Shown here: in pieces, positions 1 to 8,221 of the stretch
Position numbering within the stretch: position 1 is the stretch's first letter
How the letters are laid out: each line of letters starts with the position of its first letter
NCBI RefSeq assembly: GCF_014204325.1
Contig: NZ_JACHKT010000011.1
Span: 1 to 64,000 of the forward strand
Length of the DNA stretch: 64,000 nucleotides
Direction: 5' to 3'
Origin: Arcicella rosea
GTDB lineage: Bacteria; Bacteroidota; Bacteroidia; Cytophagales; Spirosomataceae
Position numbers and translations under genes: made by a program
Notes under the pieces: model-generated
Seen by the model: the letters and a program-made list of their open reading frames with translations, nothing else
Told to the model about the DNA's origin: nothing
Database searches by the model: none

Positions 1-112
1 GATGAAGTTGCAAAGCAACCTCTCCTTCAAGAATAGCAAATATAAAAATAATTATAATCAAATAATAGGATTTTAAGACAGTACCTCAAAGCTCATAACT
101 CACAGCTAATAA
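1..112. other. Left-edge intergenic sequence
   Basis: No gene is visible. Read leftwards, positions 36-44 give TATATTTGC, which fits the Bacteroidota -7 element, so a promoter for a gene beyond the left edge is possible. No well-spaced -33 element is clear. A small hairpin (GTTGC-TTT-GCAAC on the minus strand) lies at 8-20. Positions 93-113 carry a piece of the 'agctcataactcacagct' word repeat discussed in the findings. Confidence 0.3.
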
Positions 113-646
113 CTACAAGCTTTTCTCCACCATTCTCATTATAGAATCACTATCATTTAGCTCCGCTACTTCCGAGAGTGGAATCCATTTTAAATCAGTT
201 GATTCTGAAGAAACAATTAAATCCTCATTCATATCTGCTTCCAACAAAAACCTAACGTCGAAGTGTAAATGTACTGGAATTCCTTTTCGTTCTGGAATTA
301 AATGAATATCAATATCAAAAATTTCAGGATTTAATACCTTAATATTTTTCAAGCCTGTTTCCTCCTCTGCTTCTTTCAAGGCAACATTTAAAACATCTGA
401 GTCGCCATCACAATGTCCCCCCGTCTGAAACCATTGATTCAACTTTTTATGGTGCGTCAATAAAGTATATTGATGAGATTTATCCAGAATCCATGCAGAA
501 CCTGTAACATGTCCAATCATTAAATAACGCTCAAAACAAGAAGGGTTTTCCTTTACGAAAGAAATAATTTCTTCATGAAATTTAGATTCCGTTGCATTAA
601 ACGGCTGATAGTTTTCTAGCAATTGAAGTAATTGATTTCTGTGCAT
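113..646 (-). CDS. Nudix hydrolase
   Basis: Predicted Nudix-fold hydrolase of 177 aa, which would cleave a nucleoside diphosphate linked to another group; the substrate is unknown. The Nudix box lies around residues 77-99 and reads as G77, then KEAEEETGL at 91-99. It departs from GX5EX7REUXEEXGU at two places: Ser83 replaces the first Glu and Lys91 replaces Arg. The metal-binding EE pair (95-96) is intact, so activity is plausible. An N-terminal extension of about 45 residues precedes the fold, as in many Bacteroidota Nudix proteins of this length. The gene diverges from the DUF2911 gene and has no obvious operon partner. Confidence 0.85.
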   Translation of the reverse strand: MHRNQLLQLLENYQPFNATESKFHEEIISFVKENPSCFERYLMIGHVTGSAWILDKSHQYTLLTHHKKLNQWFQTGGHCDGDSDVLNVALKEAEEETGLKNIKVLNPEIFDIDIHLIPERKGIPVHLHFDVRFLLEADMNEDLIVSSESTDLKWIPLSEVAELNDSDSIMRMVEKSL

Positions 647-797
647 AGCGTTGATAGATTATGGTAATGTTTCAGAGCTCAAAGGTCTAAAAAATATCTT
701 TTAAAAATAGCCATTGAGCGAAAAATTAAATACTGGGATTATTACTTTCTTACTTTTATGTCAAAATCTCAATTCACAATATTTTAAACACTCAACA

Positions 798-1673
798 ATG
801 AAAAAGTTATTTTTAGGCATCTGCTTTGCACTTTCGCTTTCAGCTACGGCACAAGTTCGTTTACCACAACCAAGTCCTGCGGCATCGGTTGTACAAACTG
901 TAGGCACAACCGACATCAGTATTAAGTATTCTCGCCCAAGTTTGAAAGGTCGTGAAGTTTTTGGAGGCGTTGTAGCCTTCGATAAAGTGTGGCGTACAGG
1001 AGCAAACGTTGCTACACAAATTACTTTATCAAATGAGATTAGTTTAGGCGGACAAAAAGTAGCGGCAGGCACCTATTCTGTTTTCTCGATTCCAACGAAA
1101 GGTGACTGGACTTTGATTTTGAACAAAGACATTACAGCAACGGAACAAAGTTATTCACCAGAAAAAGACGCTTTGCGTACTTCAGTTAAAGTTGTTTCAA
1201 ATGCTAAAACAGAATCTTTCACGATTGATTTCAGTGATGTTACAGATAGCACAGCCAATTTGAATATCTATTGGGCAGATAAAAAAGCAATCGCTCCTAT
1301 CGCAATTGAAACTTCAAAAATGACAGAAAACGCTATCAATAAAGCGATTACTGACAATTCAAATTCGATGCGTGTAGCGGCTGAATTCTTTTTAGGAAAA
1401 GGAAAATTAAACCAAGCGTTAACTGCTGTAAATTCATCTATCGCAGGCGTTGAAACTTTCCGTAATGTTTGGGTAAAAGCACAAATTTTAGCGAAATCAA
1501 GTAATTATGCAGAGGCTTTTCCGTTAGCACAAAAAGCTTTGGCTTTAGGAAGTACAGACACTTCTGGTTCATTTAGTTTCATGAAAGATGCTATCGAAAA
1601 AGGTATTGCAGATTACAGAGCAAAATTACCAGTAGCGGCTCCTGTAACTTCAAAGAAGAAAAAAGCGATGTAG
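798..1673 (+). CDS. DUF2911 family exported protein
   Basis: Exported protein of unknown function with a DUF2911 domain at about residues 30-165 and a TPR-like helical C-terminal part (about 190-280), both usual for this Bacteroidota family. The ATG at 798 is chosen over the upstream in-frame ATG at 714 because it is followed at once by a clean signal peptide (MKKLFLGICFALSLSATAQ) with the common Bacteroidota cleavage context ATAQ. The upstream start would bury that signal behind 28 residues. The product is 291 aa and ends in a Lys-rich tail (SKKKKAM). It is probably periplasmic. A strong hairpin terminator lies about 115 bp downstream. Confidence 0.85.
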   Translation: MKKLFLGICFALSLSATAQVRLPQPSPAASVVQTVGTTDISIKYSRPSLKGREVFGGVVAFDKVWRTGANVATQITLSNEISLGGQKVAAGTYSVFSIPTKGDWTLILNKDITATEQSYSPEKDALRTSVKVVSNAKTESFTIDFSDVTDSTANLNIYWADKKAIAPIAIETSKMTENAINKAITDNSNSMRVAAEFFLGKGKLNQALTAVNSSIAGVETFRNVWVKAQILAKSSNYAEAFPLAQKALALGSTDTSGSFSFMKDAIEKGIADYRAKLPVAAPVTSKKKKAM

Positions 1674-1787
1674 TTTTGGGTTTAAGCTTTCGGATGTCGG
1701 ATTTCAGTAAGAAGGCTTTCCATGAAGAAAATCAACTAATAATTATCTCATTGCGGTTTTCTTCGGTTTTTTAATCCAAAATGTATC

Positions 1788-1836
1788 AAAAAGATAGGTT
1801 CTAGATACTAAAAGTATCTAGAACCTATCTTTTTTA
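1788..1836 (+). terminator. Intrinsic terminator after DUF2911 gene
   Basis: A perfect 22-bp stem (1788-1809 pairing with 1813-1834) with an AAA loop; the ends are A-rich and T-rich. It could work in both directions and ends the DUF2911 transcript. Confidence 0.8.
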
Positions 1837-2138
1837 CGCAAAATACCGTAAGAATTACTCTCTATCCTATTTAAATCACGCAATTTCCCGCAAAAAATAC
1901 TCGTCAGGCATTCTCAAAGTATCGACAACCTCTCTCCGAGGTAGGAAAAGCTATCTCATTAATACGGCTTTCCAAGTCGTAAAAAGTTTTTCCCAAATAA
2001 CCTTAAAAATAAAAATCTCCACTTCTCATATATGTTCATAATGTATTTATAACTATTTTAATCGTTTCAAAAGCACACTTGAATAAATTCAAAATACTAT
2101 TACTAAATTCACTAATAATATTTTAATTCAATGTTACA
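1837..2138. other. Intergenic stretch upstream of CoiA-like gene
   Basis: No gene seen. It holds a small inverted repeat ACCTC-N5-GAGGT near 1928-1942 and the left copy of an inverted repeat that brackets the next gene (1964-1980). The last 130 bases before the ATG are strongly AT-rich and probably hold its promoter, but no consensus box could be fixed. Confidence 0.4.
1964..1980. repeat. Left copy of inverted repeat flanking the CoiA-like gene
   Basis: Imperfect palindrome ACGGCTTTCCAAGTCGT. Its reverse complement closely matches the palindrome at 3939-3957 (CACGGCTTGGAAAGCCGTG), including some bases beyond the core. The two copies sit on either side of the accessory gene at 2139-3818 in opposite orientation. 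Confidence 0.6.
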
Positions 2139-3818
2139 ATGGACGACTTAAAAGAAAATAAGAATACGACAGAAGCATATGATAGAAATAGGAATTATGT
2201 CAACATCTCTAATGCAATGAGCGGTGCAAATGGTTACTACTGTATTGGCTGTGGTGCAGAAATGGTTGCACACAAGCCAATCTCGAAGATATCACCATAT
2301 TTTAGACATCACCCAAAATTTGTTAATATTGAACGCCTTTGCACTTGGTCTGATGAATCTACTCGACACAAAAAAGCAAAAGATATTTTACAAGCAAAAA
2401 AATCTATTAAAGTACCAAAAGTTATAAAATACCCACCAGATGGAAATGGCCCTAGATATATAATACAGGAATCAAAATTTATCAAAGCATACAGCGTTGA
2501 AATTGAACTGAGTTTTTACGAAGATAGTAATGGAAATGTAAAATGGGAACGATTAAATAACTCTGAAAAATCATCTACAAAAAACTTTTTAATCCGTCCA
2601 GATGTAGCATTTTTTGATAGTAATGGAAAACCTATATTACTTATTGAAATTGATGTTACTCATAAAATTAAGGATGAAAAATGGCTGAAAATAAAACGTT
2701 TAGGTATTGATACTGTTGAGGTTAAAATACCTAGAGATAGCGAAGAATCAATTATTGAATGTTTTGATAGAACAACTTTTACTAAATGGATCTTTAACAA
2801 TGAAGAACAAAACACCTCTTATTTTTCAATTTCCTCATCATTTGGAAAAAGAGTATCAACAACTGATGAATTCACAGGAGGAATTCATGAAGAAACTTTC
2901 AAGTGCCGAAGAAGCCAAATTGGAAACCTTATACGAGCATTTGAGCGATGCTTGGAACAAGAATCATACATCTCAATTAAACAACGACTTGAACTTGAAA
3001 TACTTGAAGTTGAGAACAATACAGAACGAGAGAGTAAACAATTGCGAGAACTTCAAGGAGAATTTGAAGCAAGAATTAAAGGAGAGTTTGAAGATGAGGA
3101 AGAAGAGTTTAGAGGAAGATACGAAAATTTTCGAGCAGAAGAAGTCAGAGTGGAAGGACTGTATAATGAAGAACAGAGCAAGTTTGAAATTGAAACAAAA
3201 AGAATCAATTCCGAAACAAGAGAACTTGAAAAGTCAATTAAATCAGTTGAATCTCTCATTAGAGAGTATCAAGATGAAATTAGACAAATTACGGAAGATT
3301 CACAAACCATTAATAGACGAAGAGAGGACTTTAGAGGATGCCAAGAAGAAATTGAAACAAGAAGAGAAGAGCTTAGAAAAAGAAGAAAAGATATTCAATC
3401 AGAACAAAATGACATTGAAGAAGAGGAGTTTAGAGCTGAAAGAGAATTTGTTAGAAGAAGAGAAGAACTTAGCCAATCTTTTACTACAAGAAGAGATTCC
3501 TTACCAACAGAGTATGAAAAGCTTAGAACTCAGCTTAGAGAAAGAATGGATGAAAAAGAAAGAACCTTACGACCTGATTTTGCAAGAGAAGCAAGTCGAA
3601 TCAGCGAAAGCTTTGATGAAAGTAAAGCAAGACTCATTGAAGGAATTAGGAGAAGAGATGGTAAAGTTGTACCCGAACTTAGACAGCGATTTGAAGGACT
3701 TCTTAATCTTGATGCAACCATCAGAGATATTGAACAAATTAAGGCGTATGGAAAAAGAGTGCGAAGAGCGGAAGAATGCTTTGAACAGAAAAATTGGAAA
3801 GCTTGGGAAGGCTGGTAA
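2139..3818 (+). CDS. CoiA-like nuclease domain fused to a long coiled coil
   Basis: Unstudied 559-aa protein. Residues about 30-85 resemble the N-terminus of competence protein CoiA: a Cys pair (C35, C38), YFRHH at 54-58, then C68, ES at 73-74 and H77. Residues 152-176 resemble the CoiA/PD-(D/E)XK nuclease core (RPDV, then LIEIDVTHK, candidate acidic residues D155, E170 and D172). From about 285 to 540 it is a highly charged Arg/Glu-rich coiled coil, ending in KNWKAWEGW. Frame choice: the +1 frame is also open over 2707-3867, but its third positions are G/C-rich, unlike other genes here, whereas this frame has A/T third positions and is continuous with the nuclease domain. It is a solitary gene between inverted repeats, so it looks like acquired cargo; a DNA-processing or defence role is only an inference. 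Confidence 0.75.
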   Translation: MDDLKENKNTTEAYDRNRNYVNISNAMSGANGYYCIGCGAEMVAHKPISKISPYFRHHPKFVNIERLCTWSDESTRHKKAKDILQAKKSIKVPKVIKYPPDGNGPRYIIQESKFIKAYSVEIELSFYEDSNGNVKWERLNNSEKSSTKNFLIRPDVAFFDSNGKPILLIEIDVTHKIKDEKWLKIKRLGIDTVEVKIPRDSEESIIECFDRTTFTKWIFNNEEQNTSYFSISSSFGKRVSTTDEFTGGIHEETFKCRRSQIGNLIRAFERCLEQESYISIKQRLELEILEVENNTERESKQLRELQGEFEARIKGEFEDEEEEFRGRYENFRAEEVRVEGLYNEEQSKFEIETKRINSETRELEKSIKSVESLIREYQDEIRQITEDSQTINRRREDFRGCQEEIETRREELRKRRKDIQSEQNDIEEEEFRAEREFVRRREELSQSFTTRRDSLPTEYEKLRTQLRERMDEKERTLRPDFAREASRISESFDESKARLIEGIRRRDGKVVPELRQRFEGLLNLDATIRDIEQIKAYGKRVRRAEECFEQKNWKAWEGW

Positions 3819-3889
3819 AGACTTAGAGGCATTCCTAGAAGAAATGGATAAAAATAATTATATATGATAATTAGACTAAATATGTTAAA

Positions 3890-3937
3890 ATAGATTGCCT
3901 GATAAAGTCTTTTTTAATGGCAATCTATTATTTTTAT
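3890..3937 (+). terminator. Intrinsic terminator after CoiA-like gene
   Basis: Ten-bp stem ATAGATTGCC (3890-3899) pairing with GGCAATCTAT (3919-3928), followed by TATTTTTATT. Confidence 0.7.
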
Positions 3938-3938
3938 T

Positions 3939-3957
3939 CACGGCTTGGAAAGCCGTG
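3939..3957. repeat. Right copy of inverted repeat flanking the CoiA-like gene
   Basis: Perfect 8-bp-stem palindrome CACGGCTTGGAAAGCCGTG, directly abutting the stop codon of the convergent 5'-nucleotidase gene (3958-3960). It is the inverted partner of 1964-1980. Confidence 0.65.
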
Positions 3958-5505
3958 TTACTTTTTCAAATACGTAATCAATACTTTTCTAATATCATTG
4001 CGGATGTCGTTTGTGTCTTTATCGTCTGGTTCAATGATGTTTTTTACTGCTGGATTTTGAGCGGTCAAGTAGCCAAAATTGGTTTCTTTTCCTTCAATCA
4101 AAAACTTCGGCATCATTACTTGATATTCTTTATTAAGGTCCAATGCTTTGCCATCAATCAACCATTGTTTCGTTCCAGCATCATCCTGACTGATTTTATC
4201 CCATTGCAAATAACCGCCATTGCCTTTGTTTTGTAAACCTGTGTCTAAAATTTTAGCTAACAAACTTCCTTGTAGTTTTACTTCCACAATCTTACCTCCA
4301 AAAGGCAAGACACGCATAATATCCAATTGCGTAATTGCACCTACCAATTGATCGTCAATTCTCACAGAACCACTATTAAAAATCGAGCAATCTACGGGTT
4401 GAGTAGCGGCGGCAGTCATCGCTTTAGCAATTAAATCGCCCAAGTTTGTATGGCTATTTCGCATGGTAGTTTCTCTACCATCCAAAGGGATTTTTACCGT
4501 AGTCACCACATCATTTTTATTCAAACCAGCTTTTATCATGGCTTCGTCCAGAATATCCTCCCATTTTTTTACCACTACAGCTACTTCGGCATCATCTTTA
4601 ATCTGCTCATTTATGGCACGTAATTCACTCTTCATCGTCAGAGATTTCGTTTTTGTATCAAAAGTCAATCGGTGAATATAAACCGTTTTAGCATTGGCAT
4701 CGGCTTTGGCAATTACTACGTTTCCTTCTTTGAAAAGCATATTGTCGTGGTCGTGTCCGCCCATCAAAAGCTTTACTTCTGGTAACATTTTCGCCAATTT
4801 TTCATCATCTACTTTGTTGAGATGCGTAATCGCAACTACAAAATCGCATTGAGGCTTTAAGCTTTCATAAGCCTTTTTTGAGGCTTCAAAGAAATCATCA
4901 TAATGCACAAAATCTTTTTGATTAGAAGGTACAACTACCGAAAACATTCCCATTTTTACTTCTTTACCTACTGTATTTTTAAAAGTAAGAGTGACAGTTT
5001 TAGGAAATGGAATACTCTTTCCATCAACATTTTTGGCAAAAGGCGAAAGCGTTCCTTTGTTGTTTTGCAAAGCATTACTTGCCAACCATTGAAATTTAGA
5101 TTCGTCAATTCTTCTTTGTAAATCGGCTTCGTCAATATCAAATTCGTGGTTGCCCAAACCAACCCAATCAAAACCCACGGCATTCATAGCTTCCACCATT
5201 TGGCGACCTTTGATACTTTTGCCTTCATATTTGAAAGTAGCAATCAAAGAAGGATTCAAAAAATCCCCCGAAAGTAGCGTAATGGTATTCGGATTTTCCT
5301 GCAATAATTCCTTTCTGACCGTAGCCACACGAGCCATACCGCCCACTTTTCCACCTTCCAAAGGTGAAATTTCATAGACATCATTCAAATGTAAAAAAGT
5401 AACATTGACAATATTCTCAGAAGATTGCAGAGAAGTACTTTGAGAAGTTTTGCAGGAAGTAAAAATACTGGTAGCAAGTACGAGTAAGAGTAATATTTTT
5501 TTCAT
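3958..5505 (-). CDS. Lipoprotein bifunctional metallophosphatase/5'-nucleotidase
   Basis: UshA/5'-nucleotidase family enzyme, 515 aa, expected to hydrolyse nucleotides or related phosphoesters outside the cytoplasm. The signal peptide ends in a lipobox with Cys18 (IFTSC), so it is lipid-anchored. Metallophosphatase motifs: ND at 41-42, GD at 80-81, GNHEFD at 118-123, H228 in AITHL and GGHDHD at 249-254. The usual first-motif His (DVH) is Tyr here (DVY), so metal site 1 may differ from the E. coli enzyme. The C-terminal 5'-nucleotidase domain (about 330-515) holds NSGSVR and the NKGNGGYLQ segment. It is a separate unit from the upstream symporter, separated by a palindromic repeat element. Confidence 0.85.
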   Translation of the reverse strand: MKKILLLLVLATSIFTSCKTSQSTSLQSSENIVNVTFLHLNDVYEISPLEGGKVGGMARVATVRKELLQENPNTITLLSGDFLNPSLIATFKYEGKSIKGRQMVEAMNAVGFDWVGLGNHEFDIDEADLQRRIDESKFQWLASNALQNNKGTLSPFAKNVDGKSIPFPKTVTLTFKNTVGKEVKMGMFSVVVPSNQKDFVHYDDFFEASKKAYESLKPQCDFVVAITHLNKVDDEKLAKMLPEVKLLMGGHDHDNMLFKEGNVVIAKADANAKTVYIHRLTFDTKTKSLTMKSELRAINEQIKDDAEVAVVVKKWEDILDEAMIKAGLNKNDVVTTVKIPLDGRETTMRNSHTNLGDLIAKAMTAAATQPVDCSIFNSGSVRIDDQLVGAITQLDIMRVLPFGGKIVEVKLQGSLLAKILDTGLQNKGNGGYLQWDKISQDDAGTKQWLIDGKALDLNKEYQVMMPKFLIEGKETNFGYLTAQNPAVKNIIEPDDKDTNDIRNDIRKVLITYLKK

Positions 5506-5631
5506 GGTTTGATAGATTATGAAAATGGAATCAAATATTTACACAAGATAATCAACATTATAAAACGAGCGTTTGAAATTCATTGCAGTTTAAGCAATAG
5601 CCCAAAATATATAGTAGCAACTAATCAAAAA

Positions 5632-5709
5632 ATGTAGCGGTAACTCTTGCAGTTACCGTTTGCAAAAAGTAATGAAACAATAAACGGTAACCGTAAAGGT
5701 TCCGCTACA
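5632..5709. repeat. Large palindromic intergenic element
   Basis: Two arms of about 28 nt (5633-5661 and 5682-5709) form an imperfect inverted repeat: the outer ends are TGTAGCGG and CCGCTACA, the inner parts AACGGTAAC-like. The left arm also folds on itself (GGTAACT-CTTGC-AGTTACC). There is no terminator-like T tract next to the stem. It resembles REP-type extragenic palindromes. No transposase lies nearby. Confidence 0.65.
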
Positions 5710-5769
5710 ACAAATTTTTCTTTTAGATAGCATGAGCTATTTACTTATGTTAAACGAGATGAAATCTTA

Positions 5770-5800
5770 CAATCATTCAATCACTAACTCACTCATTCAC
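5770..5800. repeat. CACTAACTCAC-type word repeat
   Basis: Short low-complexity run (TCAATCACTAACTCACTCAT) just downstream of the symporter stop. It is the same family as the longer copies at 16575-16672 and 21540-21583. Confidence 0.5.
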
Positions 5801-7510
5801 AATTGTTTTACTAAACAAACTAATCACCCAAGCAAACACAATTACCAATACACAGCCAATCACATTTAGCCAAAGGAAAGCTGTTAAATCTATCCACCAA
5901 GCGTAAATCACAAATACTTCTGCCAATAAAGCCGCCCAGAAAACAGCGTCTCCTTTGATAAATTTGAAGTAAAAAGCTACTAAAAATACACCTAAAATAG
6001 TTCCGTAAAACCATGAACCTAAAATGTTTACAGCCTCTATCAAACTACCAATATTTGCCGTGAATTGTGCCACAATGATACAAACAATTCCCCAGCCTAA
6101 AGTCACTAATTTAGAAGCGTTTACATAGTGTTTTTCGGTATCTTCTTTATGAATCATTCTTTGATAAATGTCCACAATCGTACAAGAAGTAAGCGAGCTA
6201 AACGCCGAAGCCATCGCCCCCATCGAAGCCAATAAAATTACCGCAATCAACAAACCGACCATACCTTGTGGCAAGTACTTGGTGACGAAAGAAAGGAAAA
6301 TATAATTTGTGTCGTTGGTATTGGCATCAGGATTTGTTTTTAGCATCAAATCTTTTACTTCACTTCTTAATTTATTCGCTTTTTTGTCGGCTGCTAAAGC
6401 TTTTGCTTTCAAAGTTTCAAGCTTTTGAGCATTGAGTGCTTTTGTCTTTAAAGTACTGGCATTTTCATCTGTTTTAAGAACGGCATAGAGTTCTTCTACT
6501 GCTTTTTTCTTTTCAGTAAAAACTTCAGTATTTTTCTTGACTAATGTCTTATAAGCTGCCGTTTGTTCTACTTTTCCTAATTCAGTTTTGTTGAAAAAAA
6601 GCGGTGCTTCATGGAATTGATAAAACACAAAAACCAATGAACCTACGAGTAAAATCAAAAATTGCATTGGAATTTTAAAAATCCCATTCATCAATAAACC
6701 TAAACGACTTTCTCCAACAGATTCACCTGATAAATAACGACTTACCTGCGATTGGTCTGTACCAAAGTAGGATAATTGTAAGAAAAAACCACCAATCAAA
6801 CCCGACCAAACGTTATAGCGATTGTTTAAATCAAATTTCCAATCAATCACATTTAGTTTGTCCATTTTGCCTGCTACTTTCAACGTATCTACAAAACCCA
6901 TTTCTGTCGGCAATAAATGAACGACCATATAACCTGCCAAAAACATTCCAATCATCACTACCAACATTTGTTGCATTTGCGTGTAAGAAATTGTTTTTGA
7001 ACCGCCGTACATACAGTAAATCGTCACAACAATTCCCGTGACAATATTTGTCCAATACAGATTCCACCCTAAAATAGTGGAAAGAATAATTGAAGGAGCG
7101 GCAATGGTTACGCCAGTAGATAAAGCTCGTGGAATCAAGAAAAGGAAAGAAGCCATTACCCTGGTTTTTAGGTCGAAACGACCTTCCAGAAATTCATAAG
7201 CCGTAAAAACTTTTAATTTTTTGAAGATGGGAATAAAAGTGATGGAAAGTACAATCATCGCTAAAGGCAAACCAAAGTAAAATTGTACAAAACGCATTCC
7301 GTCGATATAGGCTTGTCCGGGTGCAGATAAAAAAGTAATGGCACTTGCCTGTGTTGCCATTACCGAAAGCGTAACGTGATACCAAGGCATTTGGCGGTCT
7401 GCCAATAAATATCCTTCAATATTCTGTTCCTGAAATCGACCTTTCCAAAGTCCAAAACCAATAATCGTTCCTAAGGTTAAAATCAGTACCAGCCAATCAG
7501 TATTTCCCAT
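5789..7510 (-). CDS. Sodium:solute symporter family transporter
   Basis: Inner-membrane transporter of the SSS family, 573 aa with about 13 predicted membrane segments, probably driving uptake of an organic solute with Na+. The N-terminus has family features: GYLLADRQMPWY near 33-44 and a small-residue-rich segment MATQASAITFLSAPGQAY. Substrate cannot be read from sequence. An oddity is a charged, Lys/Glu/Ala-rich, coiled-coil-like insertion between membrane segments (about residues 310-395), longer than in most family members but familiar in some Bacteroidota. It lies about 106 bp downstream of a small membrane-protein gene (7617-7742), with which it probably forms an operon. Confidence 0.85.
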   Translation of the reverse strand: MGNTDWLVLILTLGTIIGFGLWKGRFQEQNIEGYLLADRQMPWYHVTLSVMATQASAITFLSAPGQAYIDGMRFVQFYFGLPLAMIVLSITFIPIFKKLKVFTAYEFLEGRFDLKTRVMASFLFLIPRALSTGVTIAAPSIILSTILGWNLYWTNIVTGIVVTIYCMYGGSKTISYTQMQQMLVVMIGMFLAGYMVVHLLPTEMGFVDTLKVAGKMDKLNVIDWKFDLNNRYNVWSGLIGGFFLQLSYFGTDQSQVSRYLSGESVGESRLGLLMNGIFKIPMQFLILLVGSLVFVFYQFHEAPLFFNKTELGKVEQTAAYKTLVKKNTEVFTEKKKAVEELYAVLKTDENASTLKTKALNAQKLETLKAKALAADKKANKLRSEVKDLMLKTNPDANTNDTNYIFLSFVTKYLPQGMVGLLIAVILLASMGAMASAFSSLTSCTIVDIYQRMIHKEDTEKHYVNASKLVTLGWGIVCIIVAQFTANIGSLIEAVNILGSWFYGTILGVFLVAFYFKFIKGDAVFWAALLAEVFVIYAWWIDLTAFLWLNVIGCVLVIVFAWVISLFSKTIVNE

Positions 7511-7616
7511 ATAAATTTTAAATAATTAAGCTTTTAAAAGAGGGTTAGAGAATTACTTTGTTTTACCAAGCAATTCTGTTCAACCTAAAACGGCAAATTA
7601 AGCCCACAATTTCTAC

Positions 7617-7742
7617 TTAGTTGAAGTATTCGCTAAAGAGATAAAATAGGATAATCATCAACACCAGATTCCCGACAACTATCCAGTAGAGTTGTTTCCA
7701 TGATTTGATGAATGGAGGCAAAGATTTATCTTTTTGTTGCAT
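7617..7742 (-). CDS. Small single-pass membrane protein upstream of symporter
   Basis: Short reading frame of 41 aa. Residues 1-18 are polar and basic (MQQKDKSLPPFIKSWKQL). Residues about 19-38 form one hydrophobic segment (YWIVVGNLVLMIILFYLFSE), giving an N-in single-pass topology. It is codirectional with and immediately upstream of the SSS symporter, with no terminator between them. Tiny membrane proteins paired with transporters are known in general. I do not recognise a named family, so a stabilising or accessory-subunit role is an inference from position. Codon use is normal for the window. Confidence 0.65.
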   Translation of the reverse strand: MQQKDKSLPPFIKSWKQLYWIVVGNLVLMIILFYLFSEYFN

Positions 7743-8094
7743 GTTTTGTGATTGAATCAGTATTGACTTTATAATTTTTAACTTAAAACCTGAACAAAGG
7801 TCGTAATAATTTCATTAAAGCTTGAAGGTTAAATTTAAGGACAAACGAAGCTATTTTCTAGCATTTAATGTTAAAAAGATAATCAAGGGAAGTAATCATT
7901 AGAGGAGTACAAATTTATCTTAAACATTGTTTAAAATAATTATTATTACACCATTTCAATAAACAACTGAAAGTCAGCAGATTAATTGAAAACATTTTCT
8001 ATGCTGAAAATTATTACACTTTTTTTGAGTTTTTTTTCAAGAAAAGTTTGCAAATAAAAAATCGGCTTCCTAATTTTGCACCTCCAAAACGCAA
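7743..8094. other. Intergenic region, symporter operon to tRNA-Leu
   Basis: No protein gene is supported. It carries the 5' region of the symporter operon (minus strand) and, at its right end, the tRNA-Leu promoter. An apparent minus-strand frame of 109 codons starting inside the trigger-factor side is only the reverse of the tRNA. Confidence 0.5.
8047..8078 (+). promoter_or_regulatory. Consensus Bacteroidota promoter for tRNA-Leu
   Basis: TTTG at 8047-8050, a 20-nt spacer, then TAATTTTG at 8071-8078, an exact match to the -33/-7 elements used by the Bacteroidota primary sigma factor. The mature tRNA begins 17 nt after the -7 box. Confidence 0.8.
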
Positions 8095-8176
8095 GCGGGC
8101 GTGGTGGAATTGGTAGACATACCAGACTTAGGATCTGGCGCCGTGAGGCATGGGGGTTCGAGTCCCTCCGCCCGTA
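8095..8176 (+). tRNA. tRNA-Leu (anticodon UAG)
   Basis: Cloverleaf with acceptor arm GCGGGCG / CGCCCGT (one G-U pair) and discriminator A. The anticodon stem is CCAGA/TCTGG around loop CTTAGGA, giving anticodon UAG, which reads CUN leucine codons. The long variable arm (GCGCCGTGAGGCAT region) is the class II feature expected of leucine tRNA, and the T arm is GGGGGTTCGAGTCCCTC. The 3' CCA is not encoded. It is preceded by a consensus promoter and followed by a hairpin terminator, so it is probably a single-gene unit. Confidence 0.95.
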
Positions 8177-8186
8177 CTCATTCAAA

Positions 8187-8221
8187 GCCCTCTCAACCGA
8201 TACGGTTTTGAGGGCTTTTTT
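8187..8221 (+). terminator. Intrinsic terminator after tRNA-Leu
   Basis: Stem GCCCTC..AACCG / CGGTT..GAGGGC with a two-base internal mismatch, followed by six T. Confidence 0.8.

Noticed and set aside
2707-3867. Separate 386-aa coiled-coil gene
   Set aside because: G/C-rich third positions and overlap with the CoiA-like gene show it to be an alternative frame; noted as a finding only.
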